From Ramlibacter terrae (GTDB taxonomy: Bacteria; Pseudomonadota; Gammaproteobacteria; Burkholderiales; Burkholderiaceae_C): a DNA stretch of 64,000 bases. A program made the translations under genes and the position numbers. The number at the start of each line of letters is the position of its first letter. Position 1 is the stretch's first letter. The stretch lies in NCBI GenBank assembly GCA_013127575.1, contig CP053418.1, forward strand, positions 1,922,001 to 1,986,000. Reading direction: 5' to 3'. The notes beneath the pieces were generated by a model. It was given only the letters and a program-made list of their open reading frames with translations, was not told the DNA's origin and ran no database searches. Of this stretch, positions 37,926-52,873 are shown piece by piece.

Positions 37926-39038
37926 GTGAGCCCGCCCCCCCGGTTCGTCGGGCGGTCGCTCACCAACCCGCACTACCACTTCGCCACCGTGGCCGGTCGC
38001 CACGTGGTGCTTTTCTTCGCCGGCAGCCTCGCCGGCGATGGGCCGGCGGCCGTGCAGCGCGCGCTGCTCGCGCGGCGGGCCTTGTTCGACGACGTTCGCT
38101 GCAGCCTGTTCGTGGTGACGGGCGACCCGGCCGACGTGGAGGCCGGCCGCGCGGCCGACGCGATGCCCGGCGTTCGCGTGCTGCTCGACCCGGCCTTCGA
38201 CGCAGCGCGCCAATTCGGCGTGGCGGACGTGGAGGGCGGCCGCGTCACCCTGCAGCCCGCGCTGGTGCTGCTCGACCCGACCCTGCGCGTCATGCAGTGG
38301 ATCGCCATCGCGCAGGCCCCGTCCGAGGCCGCCGCGCAGTTGCTCGACCTGGTGTCGTTGCTGCCCATGCCCCTGACCGGGCCGGCGCTGCCGCAGGCGC
38401 CGGTGCTCGTCGTGCCGCGCGTCTTCGAGCCGGCGTTCTGCCGCGCGCTGATCCGGCACTACGAGGAGAAGGGCGGCAGCGACTCGGGCTACATGCGCAC
38501 CGACCCCGACGGCATCCGCGGCGTGATCGACTACCGCGTCAAGCGGCGCATGGACTGCATCGTCGAGGACGAGGCGCTGCGCCGCGCCATCGGCGCGCGC
38601 ATCGCGCGCCGGCTCAAGCCCGAGATCGAGCGCGTGTTCCGCTTCGATCCCACGCGCATGGAGCGCTACCCGGTGGCGTGCTACGACGCCGAAACCGGCG
38701 GCTACTTCCGGCCGCACCGCGACAACGACGGCGAGGGCCATCGCCAGTTCGCCGTCACGCTGAACCTGAACGCCGAGGACTACGAAGGCGGCGACCTGCG
38801 CTTTCCGGAGTACGGATTGCAGACCTATCGCGCGCCCACCGGCGGCGCCTGCGTCTTCTCGTGCGGGCTGATGCACGAGGCGACGCCGGTCACGCGGGGG
38901 CGCCGCTATGCCTTCCTGCCCTTCCTGTACGACGATGCGTCGGCGGCGCGGCGCGAGGCCAACAACGTGAAGTACGTCGACCCCAAGCACCACTACGTGC
39001 GCACCGTGCCGCCCGGGTCACAGGAACAGGAAGGCTGA
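37926..39038 (+). CDS. 2OG-Fe(II) oxygenase with N-terminal peroxiredoxin-like domain
   Basis: About 370 residues, intact. Residues ~1-150 look like a thioredoxin/peroxiredoxin fold (VVLFFAGSLAGDG, LFVVTGDPADVEAG, FGVADVEGG) without an evident resolving Cys pair. The rest is a prolyl-4-hydroxylase-like double-stranded beta helix. FRPHRDND gives the iron His and Asp, and MHEATPVTRGRRY gives the distal His and the 2-oxoglutarate-binding Arg. Substrate unknown. The 3' end overlaps the convergent antiporter gene by 21 nt. Confidence 0.8.
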   Translation: MSPPPRFVGRSLTNPHYHFATVAGRHVVLFFAGSLAGDGPAAVQRALLARRALFDDVRCSLFVVTGDPADVEAGRAADAMPGVRVLLDPAFDAARQFGVADVEGGRVTLQPALVLLDPTLRVMQWIAIAQAPSEAAAQLLDLVSLLPMPLTGPALPQAPVLVVPRVFEPAFCRALIRHYEEKGGSDSGYMRTDPDGIRGVIDYRVKRRMDCIVEDEALRRAIGARIARRLKPEIERVFRFDPTRMERYPVACYDAETGGYFRPHRDNDGEGHRQFAVTLNLNAEDYEGGDLRFPEYGLQTYRAPTGGACVFSCGLMHEATPVTRGRRYAFLPFLYDDASAARREANNVKYVDPKHHYVRTVPPGSQEQEG

Positions 39039-40275
39039 GGCGGCGATCGCGGTCGGTCCGAGCGCCCCCAGCAGCAGGCCGCCGGCGCCGATCGTCTCGT
39101 CGGCGAAGCCGCGCTTGAGCAGCGCGACGCCGGCGGGATTGGGCGCGTTGGCGATGACCGTCAAGCCGCCGCCCGCGACGGCGCCGGCGACCAGCATGTA
39201 CTTGGACTCGTCGGAGATGCCGACGATGAGCGAGCGGGTAGGTCAGCGCCGCGTTGTCCGTGATGGCCGTCAGGCCGAGGGCGCCGAGGAACAGGGCGAC
39301 CGGCGACAGCCCCGAGACGATCGGCTGCAGCCACCACTGCTGCATGCCGCCGAGCACGACCAGGCCGGCCGGGAAGAACCCGACCAGCAGCGCCTCCTTG
39401 ACGATCAGCGGGCTCTGGTGGCGCTCGTAGGCCTGCGCGAAGCCGAGGAACATCAGGAACAGGCCGAGGAACACCACGGGGTGGTGCGCGAACAGCACCA
39501 CGCCTGCCAGCAGCACGAGGTGGACGGCGACCACGCTCAGCGGCACCCGCGCTTCTTCCGGCAGTTCGTCGTTGCCCGCGGGCGCCGGCCGCAGGTGCGC
39601 GCGCAGGAAGTACGTGGCGACGGTGGCGTTCACGAGCACCGCGATCGCGGCCTTCCAGCCGAAGTTGGCGAGCATGAACGCGCTGTCCCACTGCCGGTGG
39701 AGCCGACCATCAACACCGGCGGCGCCGCGTACGAGGTGAGCGTGCCCCCGATGGACACGTTGACGAAGAGCACGCCCAGCGCCGGTACTTCACGCCTTCG
39801 GGCACGCCCGGGCGGAAGATCTGCGGCGCCAGCATCAGCGCCGCGATGGTCATCGCCGCCGGCTCGGTGATCAGCGAGCCGAGCAGCGGCACCGCCGCGA
39901 GCCCGAGCCACGCCGTGGCCAGCGGCGTCGGCACCGGCGCCAGTGCGCGGTCTTGTTGACGACCGACATGACGGTGCGCAGCACCGGCCGCGAAGCCGCG
40001 ATCACCATCACCACGAAGACGAACAGCGGCTCGGTGTAGTTGCGCGACTCGGCATAGTCCGGGGCCGCGCTGCCGCCCGCCACGAGGGCCATGACCACGA
40101 CGAGCACGATGGCCCAGAAGCCGAAGACGACCTCGACCTCGCCGAGCAGGTGGAACAGCCCGGCGTGGCGCGGAAAGCGGTGGGAGAGGCGCTCGAACTG
40201 CTTGGCACTGAAGGTGTGCAGCAGGGCGATGGCGAAAATGGAGGCGGCGATCCACTGGATCGAGAGTTCGGGCAT
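39018..40275 (-). CDS. Putative Na+/H+ antiporter
   Basis: About 419 residues, around ten to twelve membrane helices. The family-like SLITEPAAMTIAALMLAPQIF, TDNAALTYL and TVIANAPNPAGVALLK segments match the putative Na+/H+ antiporter group (Pfam Na_H_antiport_2 type, arsenical-pump-like fold). Start taken at MPELSIQW. Breaks near 39948, 39782, 39702 and 39240 scatter the protein over three frames. Role would be sodium or pH homeostasis. Confidence 0.7.
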
Positions 40276-40363
40276 GGCAGGACGGACGCAGGAAGGCAGC
40301 GAGGCGGCCCGACCTTCGCTGTTCCCTGGCGTGCCCGAAGCGGCATGCCACCCAGCCCGCATC

Positions 40364-41556
40364 TTACGCGGACGGCGCCGGGACCTCGAACACCTGCCGC
40401 AGGTAGGCGAGGAAAGTCTCGTCCGCTGCCAGCGTCTTGCCGGGGGCGTCCGACAGCTTGGCGACCGGCTGGCCATTGGCCTCCACCAGCTTCATCACGA
40501 TGTTGAGCGGCTTCAGGCCGACGTCGTTGGTCAGGCTGGTGCCGATGCCGAAGCCCAGCTGCGTGCGGTCGCCGAAGTGGCGGTACAGCGCCACCGCCTT
40601 CTCGATCGTCAGGCCGTCGGAGAACACCAGCCGCTTGCCGTGCGCGTCGATGCGCAGCCGCGCATAGTGCGCCAGCGCCTTCTCGCCCCACGCGACGGGG
40701 TCGCCCGAGTCGTGGCGGATGCCGTCGAAGAGCTTGGCGAAGTACAGGTCGAAGTCGCGCAGGAAGGCGTCCATGCCCACCGTATCGGTCAGCGCGATGC
40801 CCGGTCGCCGCGGTATTCCTGCACCCACTCCTCCAGCGCCGCCCGCTGGAAGTCGCGCAGCCGCATGCCCAGTGCCGGAAGGTCTGCAGGTATTCGTGGC
40901 CCATGGTGCCGATGGGCACGATGCCCGTGTCGCGCGCCAGCAGCACGTTGGACGTGCCCTTGAAGAACCGCGGCACCTCGCGCACCAGCGTGGACACCAC
41001 CTCGCGCTGCCACTCGCCCGCGTAACGCCGGCGCACGCCGAAGTCGAAGAACTCGAAGGGATGGGCGAGCTGGGGCTCGCCGCCGAACGCCTTCAGCGCC
41101 TCGATCTTCTGCTGCAGGCGGCGCCGGCCTTCCTCCTGCGCCGGCGGGAAGCGGCGGAAGTAGAGCTCGTTGACGATCGCCAGCACGAAGATCTCGAAGC
41201 CCATCACGTGCACCTGCGGGCCGACGGCTTCGATCACCGGTCGTCGCCCTCGGCGCGCGCACGGATGAAGTCGCGCTGGAAAGAGAAGATCCGCAGGAAG
41301 TCCACGAAATCGCTGCGGATGAACCGCAGGCCGCCCACGTAGGCAGGTCGTCCTTCCGGAAGCACAGCGAACAGAGGTGGTCGAGCTGCGCGTTCACTTC
41401 CTCCAGCAGTCCGGCCAGCGCGAACTCCGGCGGGTTGCGGCAGACGAAGCGGTAGTGCGCCTGCGTCTCCGGATGCCGGTGCAGCATCGGCTGCCACATC
41501 GTGAACTTGTAGAGGTCGGTGTCCAGCAGGCTGGTGATGACGGGCGTGAAGGGCAT
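40364..41556 (-). CDS. pncB: Nicotinate phosphoribosyltransferase
   Basis: About 400 residues. Converts nicotinate and PRPP to nicotinate mononucleotide in NAD salvage. Landmarks: DTDLYKFTM near the N-terminus, GTMGHE (the loop with the phosphorylated His), [19 protein letters not shown] and GIGTSLTND. Breaks at 41346, 41236, 40878 and 40808 are all CCWGG sites (for instance QTFQALGMRL at 40878). Start at the ATG of [11 protein letters not shown]. It lies 14 nt downstream of the aldehyde dehydrogenase stop, same strand. Confidence 0.9.
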
Positions 41557-41570
41557 GGGACGCCGTGCGC

Positions 41571-45748
<4,178 letters not shown>

Positions 45749-45752
<4 letters not shown>

Positions 45753-46257
45753 CGACCTCGCGCCGCCTGGTCCTGCATGCGGCCGCGGCGACCGGCGTGG
45801 CGCTTGCTCTGCCCGCGCGCGCCGCGGAGATCGTGCAGGCGCCGGCGGGCGGGCGGCTCGCCGGTTTCAACGCACCCGACCTGCAAGGCGCGGCGTCGCC
45901 CATCCCCGCGACCGGCAAGCCCACGGTGGTCAACTTCTGGGCCACGTGGTGCCCGCCTTGCCGCGCCGAGATGCCGCTGCTGCTGCAGATGGCCGACCTC
46001 TACGGCGACAAGTTCGTGCTGCAACTGGTCAACTTCAAGGAGCGCGCATCCACGGTGCAGCGCTACATGCAGGCCTCGGCTGGACGCACCCGGTGCTGCT
46101 CGATGCCGCTGGCGCCGGCGCGGCCGCGTGGGAGGTGAAGACCTTCCCCACCACCTTCGGCTTCGACGCGCAGGGCCGCGCCCGGTGGCGCGTGCGGGGC
46201 GAGTACGACTGGAGCTCGGCCGAGGCCGGCAAGCTGGTCGAAGGTCTCTGGCGCTGA
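45749..46257 (+). CDS. TlpA-like thiol:disulfide oxidoreductase
   Basis: About 169 residues. Secreted thioredoxin-fold protein: signal peptide to LPARA, redox motif [15 protein letters not shown], cis-Pro region in [14 protein letters not shown]. Periplasmic disulfide reductant, as in cytochrome c maturation or general thiol repair. GTG start overlaps the alaS stop (GTGA). One break at 46080 (CCTGG restored gives ASGLGWTHP-like text). Confidence 0.85.
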
Positions 46258-46282
46258 CGCTGTCATCCCCGGCCCCCGGACC

Positions 46283-46357
46283 TGTCATCCCGGGCTTGAC
46301 CCGGGATCCATCTTCGTTCCACCGCCGCACGGATTGCGGGTCGAGCCCGCAATGAGA
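46283..46357. repeat. Dispersed palindromic element, copy B
   Basis: Same plan as 32556-32635: TGTCATCCCGGG-CTTGA-CCCGGGATCCA, a spacer, then GATTGCGGG-TCGA-GCCCGCAATGAGA. Identical right hairpin, variable spacer. A further half-copy lies just before it (46259-46280). It sits between two convergent genes and can act as a two-way terminator. Confidence 0.75.
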
Positions 46358-46359
46358 GG

Positions 46360-48373
46360 CTAAGAGCGCTGCCGGTACGCCTCGGCGAACCGCACGAACC
46401 AGTCGATGCTCTCCGGCTGCGCCATCGCGTCGCGCTTGACGACTTTCTCCAGCGGGTGCCCCAGCATCAGCTTCTTCACCGGCAGCTCCAGCTTCTTGCC
46501 CGTGATGGTCTTCGGGATCGCCGCCACCTGCAGGATTTCGTCGGGCACGTGGCGCGCCGACAGGCCCGTGCGCAGCGCCTGCCTGATGCGCTTCACCAGC
46601 GCTTCGTCCAGCGTCGCCCCGGGCCGCAACTGCACGAACAGCGCCATGTACGACGGCCGGCCCGGTACTCGAGGTCGACCACCAACGTGTCGACCACTTC
46701 CTCGATGCCCTCGACGACGCGGTACAGCTCCGACGTGCCCATGCGCACGCCTTGCCGGTTGATCGTCGCGTCCGAGCGGCCGTAGATGGTGCCGCCCACC
46801 GCCTCGGGGCGCGGCACCAGCCGCAGCCAGTCGCCGTGGCGCCACACGCCCTCGAAGGTGTCGAAATAACTCTCTCGGTACCGGGCGCCGTCATCGTCGC
46901 CCCAGAAGAACAGCGGCATCGAAGGCAGCGGCCGCGTGCACACCAGCTCGCCCACTTCGTCGAGCACCGGGCGGCCTTCGTCGTTCCACGCTTCGACGCG
47001 CGCGCCCGGGGTGCGGCACTGCATCTCGCCCATGCGCACGGGCAGCGTCGGCAGGCCGACCAGGAAGCCGCCGGCGATGTCGGTGCCGCCCGCCACAATG
47101 TTGAGCCAGAGATCGGGTTTGACGCCTTCGTAGAGCCACCGGTACGCCTCGGGTGAGAGCGGCGAACCGGTCGAGCCGACGGTGTGCAGCGCCGACAGGT
47201 CGGCGATTTCGCGCGGCACGATGCCCGCCTTCAGGCACGCGTGGTGGATCGCCGCGCCCACGCCGAAGGCGTTCACGCGCTGGCGGCCCGCGAGCTTCCA
47301 CAGGTGGCCCCAGTCGGGTTCCGCGCCGGCGCCGGTGACGCTGCCGTCGTACAGCACCAGCGTGCCACCGCCCAGCAGGCTGAGCACGTGCGCGTTCCAC
47401 ACCATCCACGAGGTGTTGACGGCCCACAGCACGCGGTCGCCGGCATGCAGGTCGTTGTGCAGCACCATGTTGACCATGCCGTTGACCATCACGCCGCCGT
47501 GGCCGTGCACGATGGGTTTCGGCAGGCCGGTCGTGCCGGACGAGTACAGGATCCAGAGCGGATGGTCGGCGGGCAGCGGCACCGGTTGGGGCGGCGCTTC
47601 GTTCTTCAGCGCTTCGCTCCACGGCACCACGGTGCGCGACGCGGCTTGCGGCGGCGGCGCGGCGGCCGCATCGAGGTGCGGGATCCAGAGCACGCCGGTC
47701 ACGCTCGGCAACTGCCCCGAGATTTCGTCGAGCGCGCCGCGCCGGTCGAAAGGCTTGCCGGCGAAGCGGTAGCCGTCCACCGCGACCAGCACCTTCGGGC
47801 CGACCTGCCGGAAGCGGTCGCCGACGCTGACCGGGCCCATGTCGGGCGCGCACAGCGTCCACACGGCGCCCAGGCTCGCGGCCGCCAGGAAGGCGATCAC
47901 CGCTTGCGGAATGTTGGGCAGGTAGCCCGCGACGCGGTCGCCCGGCTGCACGCCGAGCGCGCGCAGCGCCTGCGCCACCGCGCCGACCTGCAGCCGCAGT
48001 TCGGCGCCGTCCATGCTGCCGTCGCCGCCGGCTTCGCTCTCCAGGGCCAGCGCGGGGCGGCCGGGCTGGGCATGCCGCAGCACCTGGTCGACGAGGTTCA
48101 GCTTCGCGCCTTCGAACCAGCGCGCGCCCGGCATGCGGTCATCGGCCAGCATGCGCGTGGGCGGCGCCGCGAAGGGCAGTTCGAAGAAGGCGAGGATCGA
48201 GCTCCAGAAGGCTTCGGGCTGGTCGACCGACCACTGCCACAGGCTTTCGTAGCCGTCGAACTGCAGGCCGCGCTCGCGGGCGAGCCAGCCCTGGTAATGC
48301 GTGATGAGCGCGCGCTGCTTGCGCTCGGCGCTCGGGGTCCACAGGAGGGGATCGGGGGAGGAGGTGTCGGCCA
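46360..48373 (-). CDS. Acetoacetyl-CoA synthetase
   Basis: About 671 residues. ANL-family ligase that activates acetoacetate with ATP and CoA. Motifs: WILYSSGTTGLPKPIVHGHGG (A3), NIVAGGTDIAGGF (A5), WRHGDWLRLVPR and YGRSDATINRQGVRMGTSE (A7/A8), and TITGKKLELPVKK with the catalytic Lys. Length, the N-terminal acetyl-CoA-synthetase-like cap and SVGDRFRQVGPKVLVAVDGYRF fit the acetoacetyl-CoA synthetase subfamily. One break at 46672 (CCTGG gives LEYLGRPSYMALF). It could feed polyhydroxybutyrate or ketone metabolism. Confidence 0.9.
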
Positions 48374-48417
48374 TGGGTGGCGGCAATGCTAATCCAGTGG
48401 GGCCCCGATAATGGGGG

Positions 48418-49521
48418 ATGCAGACCCGTCGCCACTTCCTCCATGCCGCGGCCGCCGCCGGCGCGCTTTCGTCCCTTCCGTTCGCCGCTTCGGCCCAGCA
48501 GCAGGAGCGCCGCTTCGCCCCGCAGCCCGGCGGCTGGCGCACCTTCGAGCTGACCACCCGCGTCACGCCGGCCATGGCGCAAGGCGCGCACCAGGTCTGG
48601 GTGCCGATCCCGTCGGTCAACACCGACTGGCAGCGTTCGCTGGAGAGCAGCTACAGCACCAATGGCAGCGCCAAGCGCGTGGCCGACCGCGTCGACGGCG
48701 CGCAGATGCTGCAGGTGAGCTTCGACGAGTCCGTCGCGCAGCCCTACGTGGACGTGACGAGCCGCGTGCAGACGCGCGACCGCGCCACCGACTGGTCGCA
48801 GCGCAGCCCGGCCCGGGAAGACGCCGCCACGCTGGCTTACTGGACGCGTCCCACCGCGTTGATCCCCACCGACGGCATCGTGCGCGACACCGCGCGCAAG
48901 GCCGTGGGCGACGCCCGCACCGATGCCGACAAGGTCCGGCGGATCTACGACTGGATCGTGGCCAACGCCTGGCGCGAGCCCAAGGTCCGCGGCTGCGGCG
49001 AAGGCGACATCGCCACCATGCTGGAGACCGGCGACCTCGGCGGCAAGTGCGCCGACATCAACGCCCTGTTCGTCGGCCTCTGCCGTTCGGTGGGCGTGCC
49101 GGCGCGCGACGTGTACGGCCTGCGCCTGGCGCCTTCCGCGTTCGGCTACAAGGAACTGGGCAGCGGCTCCGCCAACCTCAAGGGCTCGCAGCACTGCCGC
49201 GCCGAGGTCTTCCTGCAGTCGCAAGGCTGGGTGGCGATGGACCCGGCCGACGTGGCCAAGGTGATGCGCCAGGAAACCGCCGAGTGGATCAAGACCGTGC
49301 AGCACCCGGTGGTGGCGCCGGTGTACCGCGGCCTCTACGGCGGCTGGGAAGGCAACTGGGTGGCCTACAACACGGCGCACGACGTGCAGTTGCCCGGTTC
49401 GAAACTGGGCAAGCTGGGCTTCCTGATGTACCCGATCGCCGAGGACAAGCAGGGGCGTTTCGATTCCTACGCGCCCGACGATTTCAAGTACACGATCTCG
49501 GCGCGCGAGCTGAAGGCCTAG
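48418..49521 (+). CDS. Secreted transglutaminase-like domain protein
   Basis: 367 residues, intact. Tat-type signal [15 protein letters not shown] with cleavage near ASAQ. Transglutaminase/cysteine-protease core: Cys in [11 protein letters not shown], His in QHCRAEVFL, Asp in AMDPADV. The N-terminal ~150 residues form a beta-rich domain ([15 protein letters not shown]). Probably a periplasmic peptidase or transpeptidase. Its stop codon shares CTAG with the convergent trmB stop, inside a 16-nt palindrome at 49512-49527. Confidence 0.85.
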   Translation: MQTRRHFLHAAAAAGALSSLPFAASAQQQERRFAPQPGGWRTFELTTRVTPAMAQGAHQVWVPIPSVNTDWQRSLESSYSTNGSAKRVADRVDGAQMLQVSFDESVAQPYVDVTSRVQTRDRATDWSQRSPAREDAATLAYWTRPTALIPTDGIVRDTARKAVGDARTDADKVRRIYDWIVANAWREPKVRGCGEGDIATMLETGDLGGKCADINALFVGLCRSVGVPARDVYGLRLAPSAFGYKELGSGSANLKGSQHCRAEVFLQSQGWVAMDPADVAKVMRQETAEWIKTVQHPVVAPVYRGLYGGWEGNWVAYNTAHDVQLPGSKLGKLGFLMYPIAEDKQGRFDSYAPDDFKYTISARELKA

Positions 49522-50220
49522 GCCTTCCGGAACACGAGGTCCCAGACGCCGTGGCCCAGCCGGAGGCCGCGGTTCTCGAACTTCGTCAGCGGCCGGTAGT
49601 CCGGCCGCGGCGCATAGCCCTCCGCGGTATTTCGCAGCCGCGGCTCCGCCGACAGCACCTCCAGCATCTGCTCCGCGTAGGGCTGCCAGTCGGTCGCGCA
49701 GTGGATGTAGCCGCCGCTCGCCAGCTTCGGCAGCAGCAGCTTGTCGGGAAGGCAGGCTGCAGCAGCCGCCGCTTGTTGTGGCGCGCCTTGTGCCAAGGAT
49801 CCGGAAAGAACAGGTGCAGCCCCGCCCGTGGCGCCGTCGGCCAGCATGTGGTCGAGCACCTCCACGGCGTCGTGCTGCACGATGCGGATGTTGGTCAGCC
49901 CCAGTTCGCCCACGCGCTTGAGCAGCGCGCCGACGCCCGGCGTGTGCACCTCGCAGCACAGGAAGTTCGTCCCGGGCATCACGCCCGCGATGTGCGCCGT
50001 GGCTTCCCCCATGCCGAAGCCGATCTCCAGCACGGTGGGCGCATTGCGGCCGAAGAGCGCCGCGAGGTCCACCGGCTGCGGCTGGTAGGGCACCGGTACT
50101 GCGGGCCCAGCGTTTCGAGCGCGCGCGCCGGCCGACGGTGGTGCGGCCGGTGCGCAGGACGAAGCTGCGGATCGGGCGGCGGGGCGGCACGCTCTCGGGC
50201 GTGTTCTCGGGGTCGGTCAT
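49518..50220 (-). CDS. trmB: tRNA (guanine-N7-)-methyltransferase
   Basis: About 233 residues. Makes m7G46 in tRNAs. [16 protein letters not shown] is SAM motif I, then [31 protein letters not shown] (family signature), [14 protein letters not shown] and [17 protein letters not shown]. Breaks at 50136 and 50095 are CCWGG (repair gives [22 protein letters not shown]); others near 49830 and 49750. The start overlaps the gluQ stop as ATGA, so the two tRNA genes are coupled. Confidence 0.9.
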
Positions 50221-51088
50221 GCCCCGATTGTCCCCCACGCGCGCGCACCGCTGCCGCCAGCCAGTCGGGTTGCGACGGCGAGGGCGGCACGTCCAGTCCG
50301 AGCACGGCCGAGGCCGCCTGCAGCGCACGCAGCGGATCGTCCAGCACCAGCGGCGTGGCGCCGTTCTGCTTGGACAGCTTCTCGCCGTTGGGACCGAGCA
50401 CCAGCGGCGTGTGCAGGTAGGCAGGCTGCGGCAGGCCCGGGGCGCGTTGCAGCAGCAGTTGCCGCGCGGTGTTGTCGGTCAGGTCTTCGCCGCGCACCAC
50501 GTGCGTGATGCGCTGGTCGGCGTCGTCGACCACCACGGCCAGCTGGTAGGCGAACAGGCCGTCGGCGCGCTTCAGCACGAAGTCCCCGACCTCCTCGGCC
50601 ACGTCCTGCGACTGCGCGCCCAGCCGGCGATCGGTCCACGCGACCACGCCGGCCGGCACGCGAAAGCGCCAGGCGCGCGCTGCGCGGCCGTGCAGGCCAT
50701 CGCGGCAGGTGCCGGGATAGACCAGCTCGCCGTGGCGCGGCTTCTCGCGTCCCGCCGCATGCAGCGCCTGCGCGATGTCCTTGCGCGAACAGGCGCACGG
50801 GTAGGCGGCGTCGCGCGCGGCCAGCCGCTGCAGCGCCGCCTCGTAAAGGGTCTCGCGCTGCGATTGCCACTGCGGCGGTTCGTGCGGCCGCAAGCCGCAG
50901 GCGGCGAGCTGCCGCAGGATCTCCCGGTCGGCGCCCGCCACGCAGCGCGGCTGGTCGACGTCTTCGATGCGCACCAGCCACTGGCCACCGTGCGCGCGGG
51001 CGTCGAGCCAGCTGGCCAGCGCCGCCACCAGCGAGCCCGCGTGCAGCGGCCCGGTGGGCGAGGGCGCGAAGCGTCCGCGGTAGGCCAT
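50217..51088 (-). CDS. gluQ: Glutamyl-Q tRNA(Asp) synthetase
   Basis: About 290 residues. Truncated GluRS paralogue that attaches glutamate to queuosine 34 of tRNA-Asp. [18 protein letters not shown] carries the HIGH-like motif, EKLSKQNGA the KMSKS-like motif, and the zinc-type segment CACSRKDI follows. It lacks an anticodon-binding domain, as expected. One small frame change near 50250 leads to the end RAWGTIGA. Upstream partner of trmB. Confidence 0.9.
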
Positions 51089-51093
51089 CGCGC

Positions 51094-52033
51094 TCACGCC
51101 GCCCGGTGCCGCTCCAGCAGCGCGCTGCGGGTGGCGGCGCTGTCCATCTGCGCCAGCCACCACTGCAGCGCGCGCCCCGGGCCCAGCGGCCCGCCGTCGC
51201 GCCAGGCATAGCTCATGCGGACGTTGCGCGTGGGGCGCTGCACCTCGCGTTCGACCAGCCGGCCGCTCTCCGGTAAGGGCGCGCCAGCGGCTCGGGCAGG
51301 AAGCCGCCGCCCATGCCGCGCAACTGCGCATCGAGCTTGGCGCGCATCGTGGAGACGGTCAGCACGTCCTGCCCGGCCAGCAGGCCCATGGTCATCGCGC
51401 CGCCGCGCTGCGTGGAGTCGGCGACGGCCACCGCGCGGTGCTTGATCAGCACCTCGTCGCGGACCGGTTGCGGCAACGCGGCCAGCGGATGGTGCGGCGC
51501 GACGGCGTACACGAAGGCCACTTCGCCCAGCACGCGGCTTTCGACGCCGGCCGTGGTGCCAGGCTCCATCACGACGCCGAGCGCCAGGTCGGCCTTGCCC
51601 GCGAGCACGGCGTCCAGCGTGCCGTGCAGCGTCTCCTCGCGCAGCCGCAGCCGCGTGGTAGGCGACAGGGCGTAGAAAGCCTCGGCCAGTTCCATCACGG
51701 TCGAATACGAGAGCACGCCGTCGACGGCCACCGTGAACTCCGCCTCCCAGCCCGTGGCCACGCGGCGCACGCGGTTGGCCATCGCGTCGATGTCCTGCAG
51801 CAGCTGCTGGCTGGCGCACAGCAGCTCGTTGCCGGCGGCGGTCAGCCGGGCTGGCGCGAGCTGCGGTCGAACAGCAGCACGTCGAGCGCGTCTTCGATCT
51901 GGCGGATGCGGTAGGTGACGGCGCTGGGCACCAGCCCCAGCTCGCGGGCGGCGGCGGCGAAGCTGCCGTGCTGCGCGACGGCCTGCAGCAGGCCGAGCGC
52001 GTCGGGGGTGAGGACATCGCGGGGAGTGGGCAT
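51094..52033 (-). CDS. LysR family transcriptional regulator
   Basis: About 313 residues. N-terminal winged HTH ([29 protein letters not shown]), then a periplasmic-binding-like effector domain ([27 protein letters not shown]). Breaks at 51848 (CCAGG restored gives [13 protein letters not shown]) and 51276 (CCTGG gives [13 protein letters not shown]). Divergent from the pirin-DoxX-flavodoxin genes, which it probably controls. Five bp separate its stop from the gluQ start. Confidence 0.85.
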
Positions 52034-52135
52034 CCGGAAAGCGTCACTTCAGTTCTTTTGAATGATGCCATCAAACGCCGCCACCTCCCCGGTGGGGCCG
52101 CCGCGCCTACATTCCTTCATTCGAAAGGAGTTCCC
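52034..52135. promoter_or_regulatory. Divergent LysR/pirin control region
   Basis: 102-nt gap, A+T-richer than its flanks, holding CTTCAGTTCTTTTGAATGATG near 52046 and CCTTCATTCGAAAGGAG before the pirin start. The TTCAGT..TTGAA stretch has the loose dyad shape (T-N11-A) of LysR sites, but I cannot assign the operator firmly. Confidence 0.4.
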
Positions 52136-52840
52136 ATGCTCACCCTGCGCAAATCCCGGGAACGCGGCTACGCCGACCACGGCTGGCTCAAGTCCTTCCA
52201 CAGCTTCTCGTTCGCCGGCTACTACGACCCCCAGCACATGGGGTTCGGCAACCTGCGCGTGATCAACGAGGACCGTGTCGCCGCCGGCAAGGGCTTCGGC
52301 ACGCACGGCCACCGCGACATGGAGATCATCAGCTACGTGCTCGAAGGCGAACTGGCGCACCGCGACACGCTCGGCAACGTCAAGGGCATCCCGCCCGGCG
52401 ACGTGCAGCGCATGAGCGCGGGCCGCGGCGTGCAGCACAGCGAGTTCAACCACGCGCAGGACCAGACCACGCACTTCCTGCAGATCTGGATCGAGCCGAA
52501 CGTGACGGGCATCGACCCGAGCTACGAGCAGAAGAGTTTTGCCGAAGCCGAAAAGCGCGGTCGCCTGCGCCTGGTGGCTTCGCCCGATGCCGCCGAAGGT
52601 TCGGTGCTGATCCACGCCGACGCGCGCATGTACGCCGGCCTGCTCGACGGCACGGAAAGCGCTACGCTCGCGCTGGATCCGCAGCGGCAGGCGTACGTGC
52701 ACCTGGTGCGCGGCGAACTGGCGGTGAACGGCACGAAGCTGGTCGCCGGCGACGCCGCCAAGCTGCAAGGCGAGACGAAGTTGACGCTGGCCGATGGCAA
52801 GGATGCCGAAGTGCTGGTGTTCGACCTCGCGGCCGACTGA
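52136..52840 (+). CDS. Pirin family protein (YhhW/quercetinase-like), first copy
   Basis: 234 residues, intact. Bicupin with the metal ligands in THGHRDMEIISYVLEG and GVQHSEFNH (three His and a Glu). Pirins of this type can act as quercetin 2,3-dioxygenases or redox-sensing regulators. Ribosome-binding site AAAGGAGTTCCC before ATG 52136; the DoxX gene has nearly the same leader (AAGGAGTTCCC). First gene of the block divergent from LysR. Confidence 0.9.
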   Translation: MLTLRKSRERGYADHGWLKSFHSFSFAGYYDPQHMGFGNLRVINEDRVAAGKGFGTHGHRDMEIISYVLEGELAHRDTLGNVKGIPPGDVQRMSAGRGVQHSEFNHAQDQTTHFLQIWIEPNVTGIDPSYEQKSFAEAEKRGRLRLVASPDAAEGSVLIHADARMYAGLLDGTESATLALDPQRQAYVHLVRGELAVNGTKLVAGDAAKLQGETKLTLADGKDAEVLVFDLAAD

Positions 52841-52873
52841 CCGATTGTTTTTTATTTCAACGAAGGAGTTCCC

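Noticed and set aside
48139-50328. A 729-residue leftward open frame antisense to the transglutaminase-like gene
   Set aside because: Low-complexity His/Arg/Ala/Gly composition typical of an antisense shadow. The plus-strand gene has a Tat signal and a complete catalytic triad.
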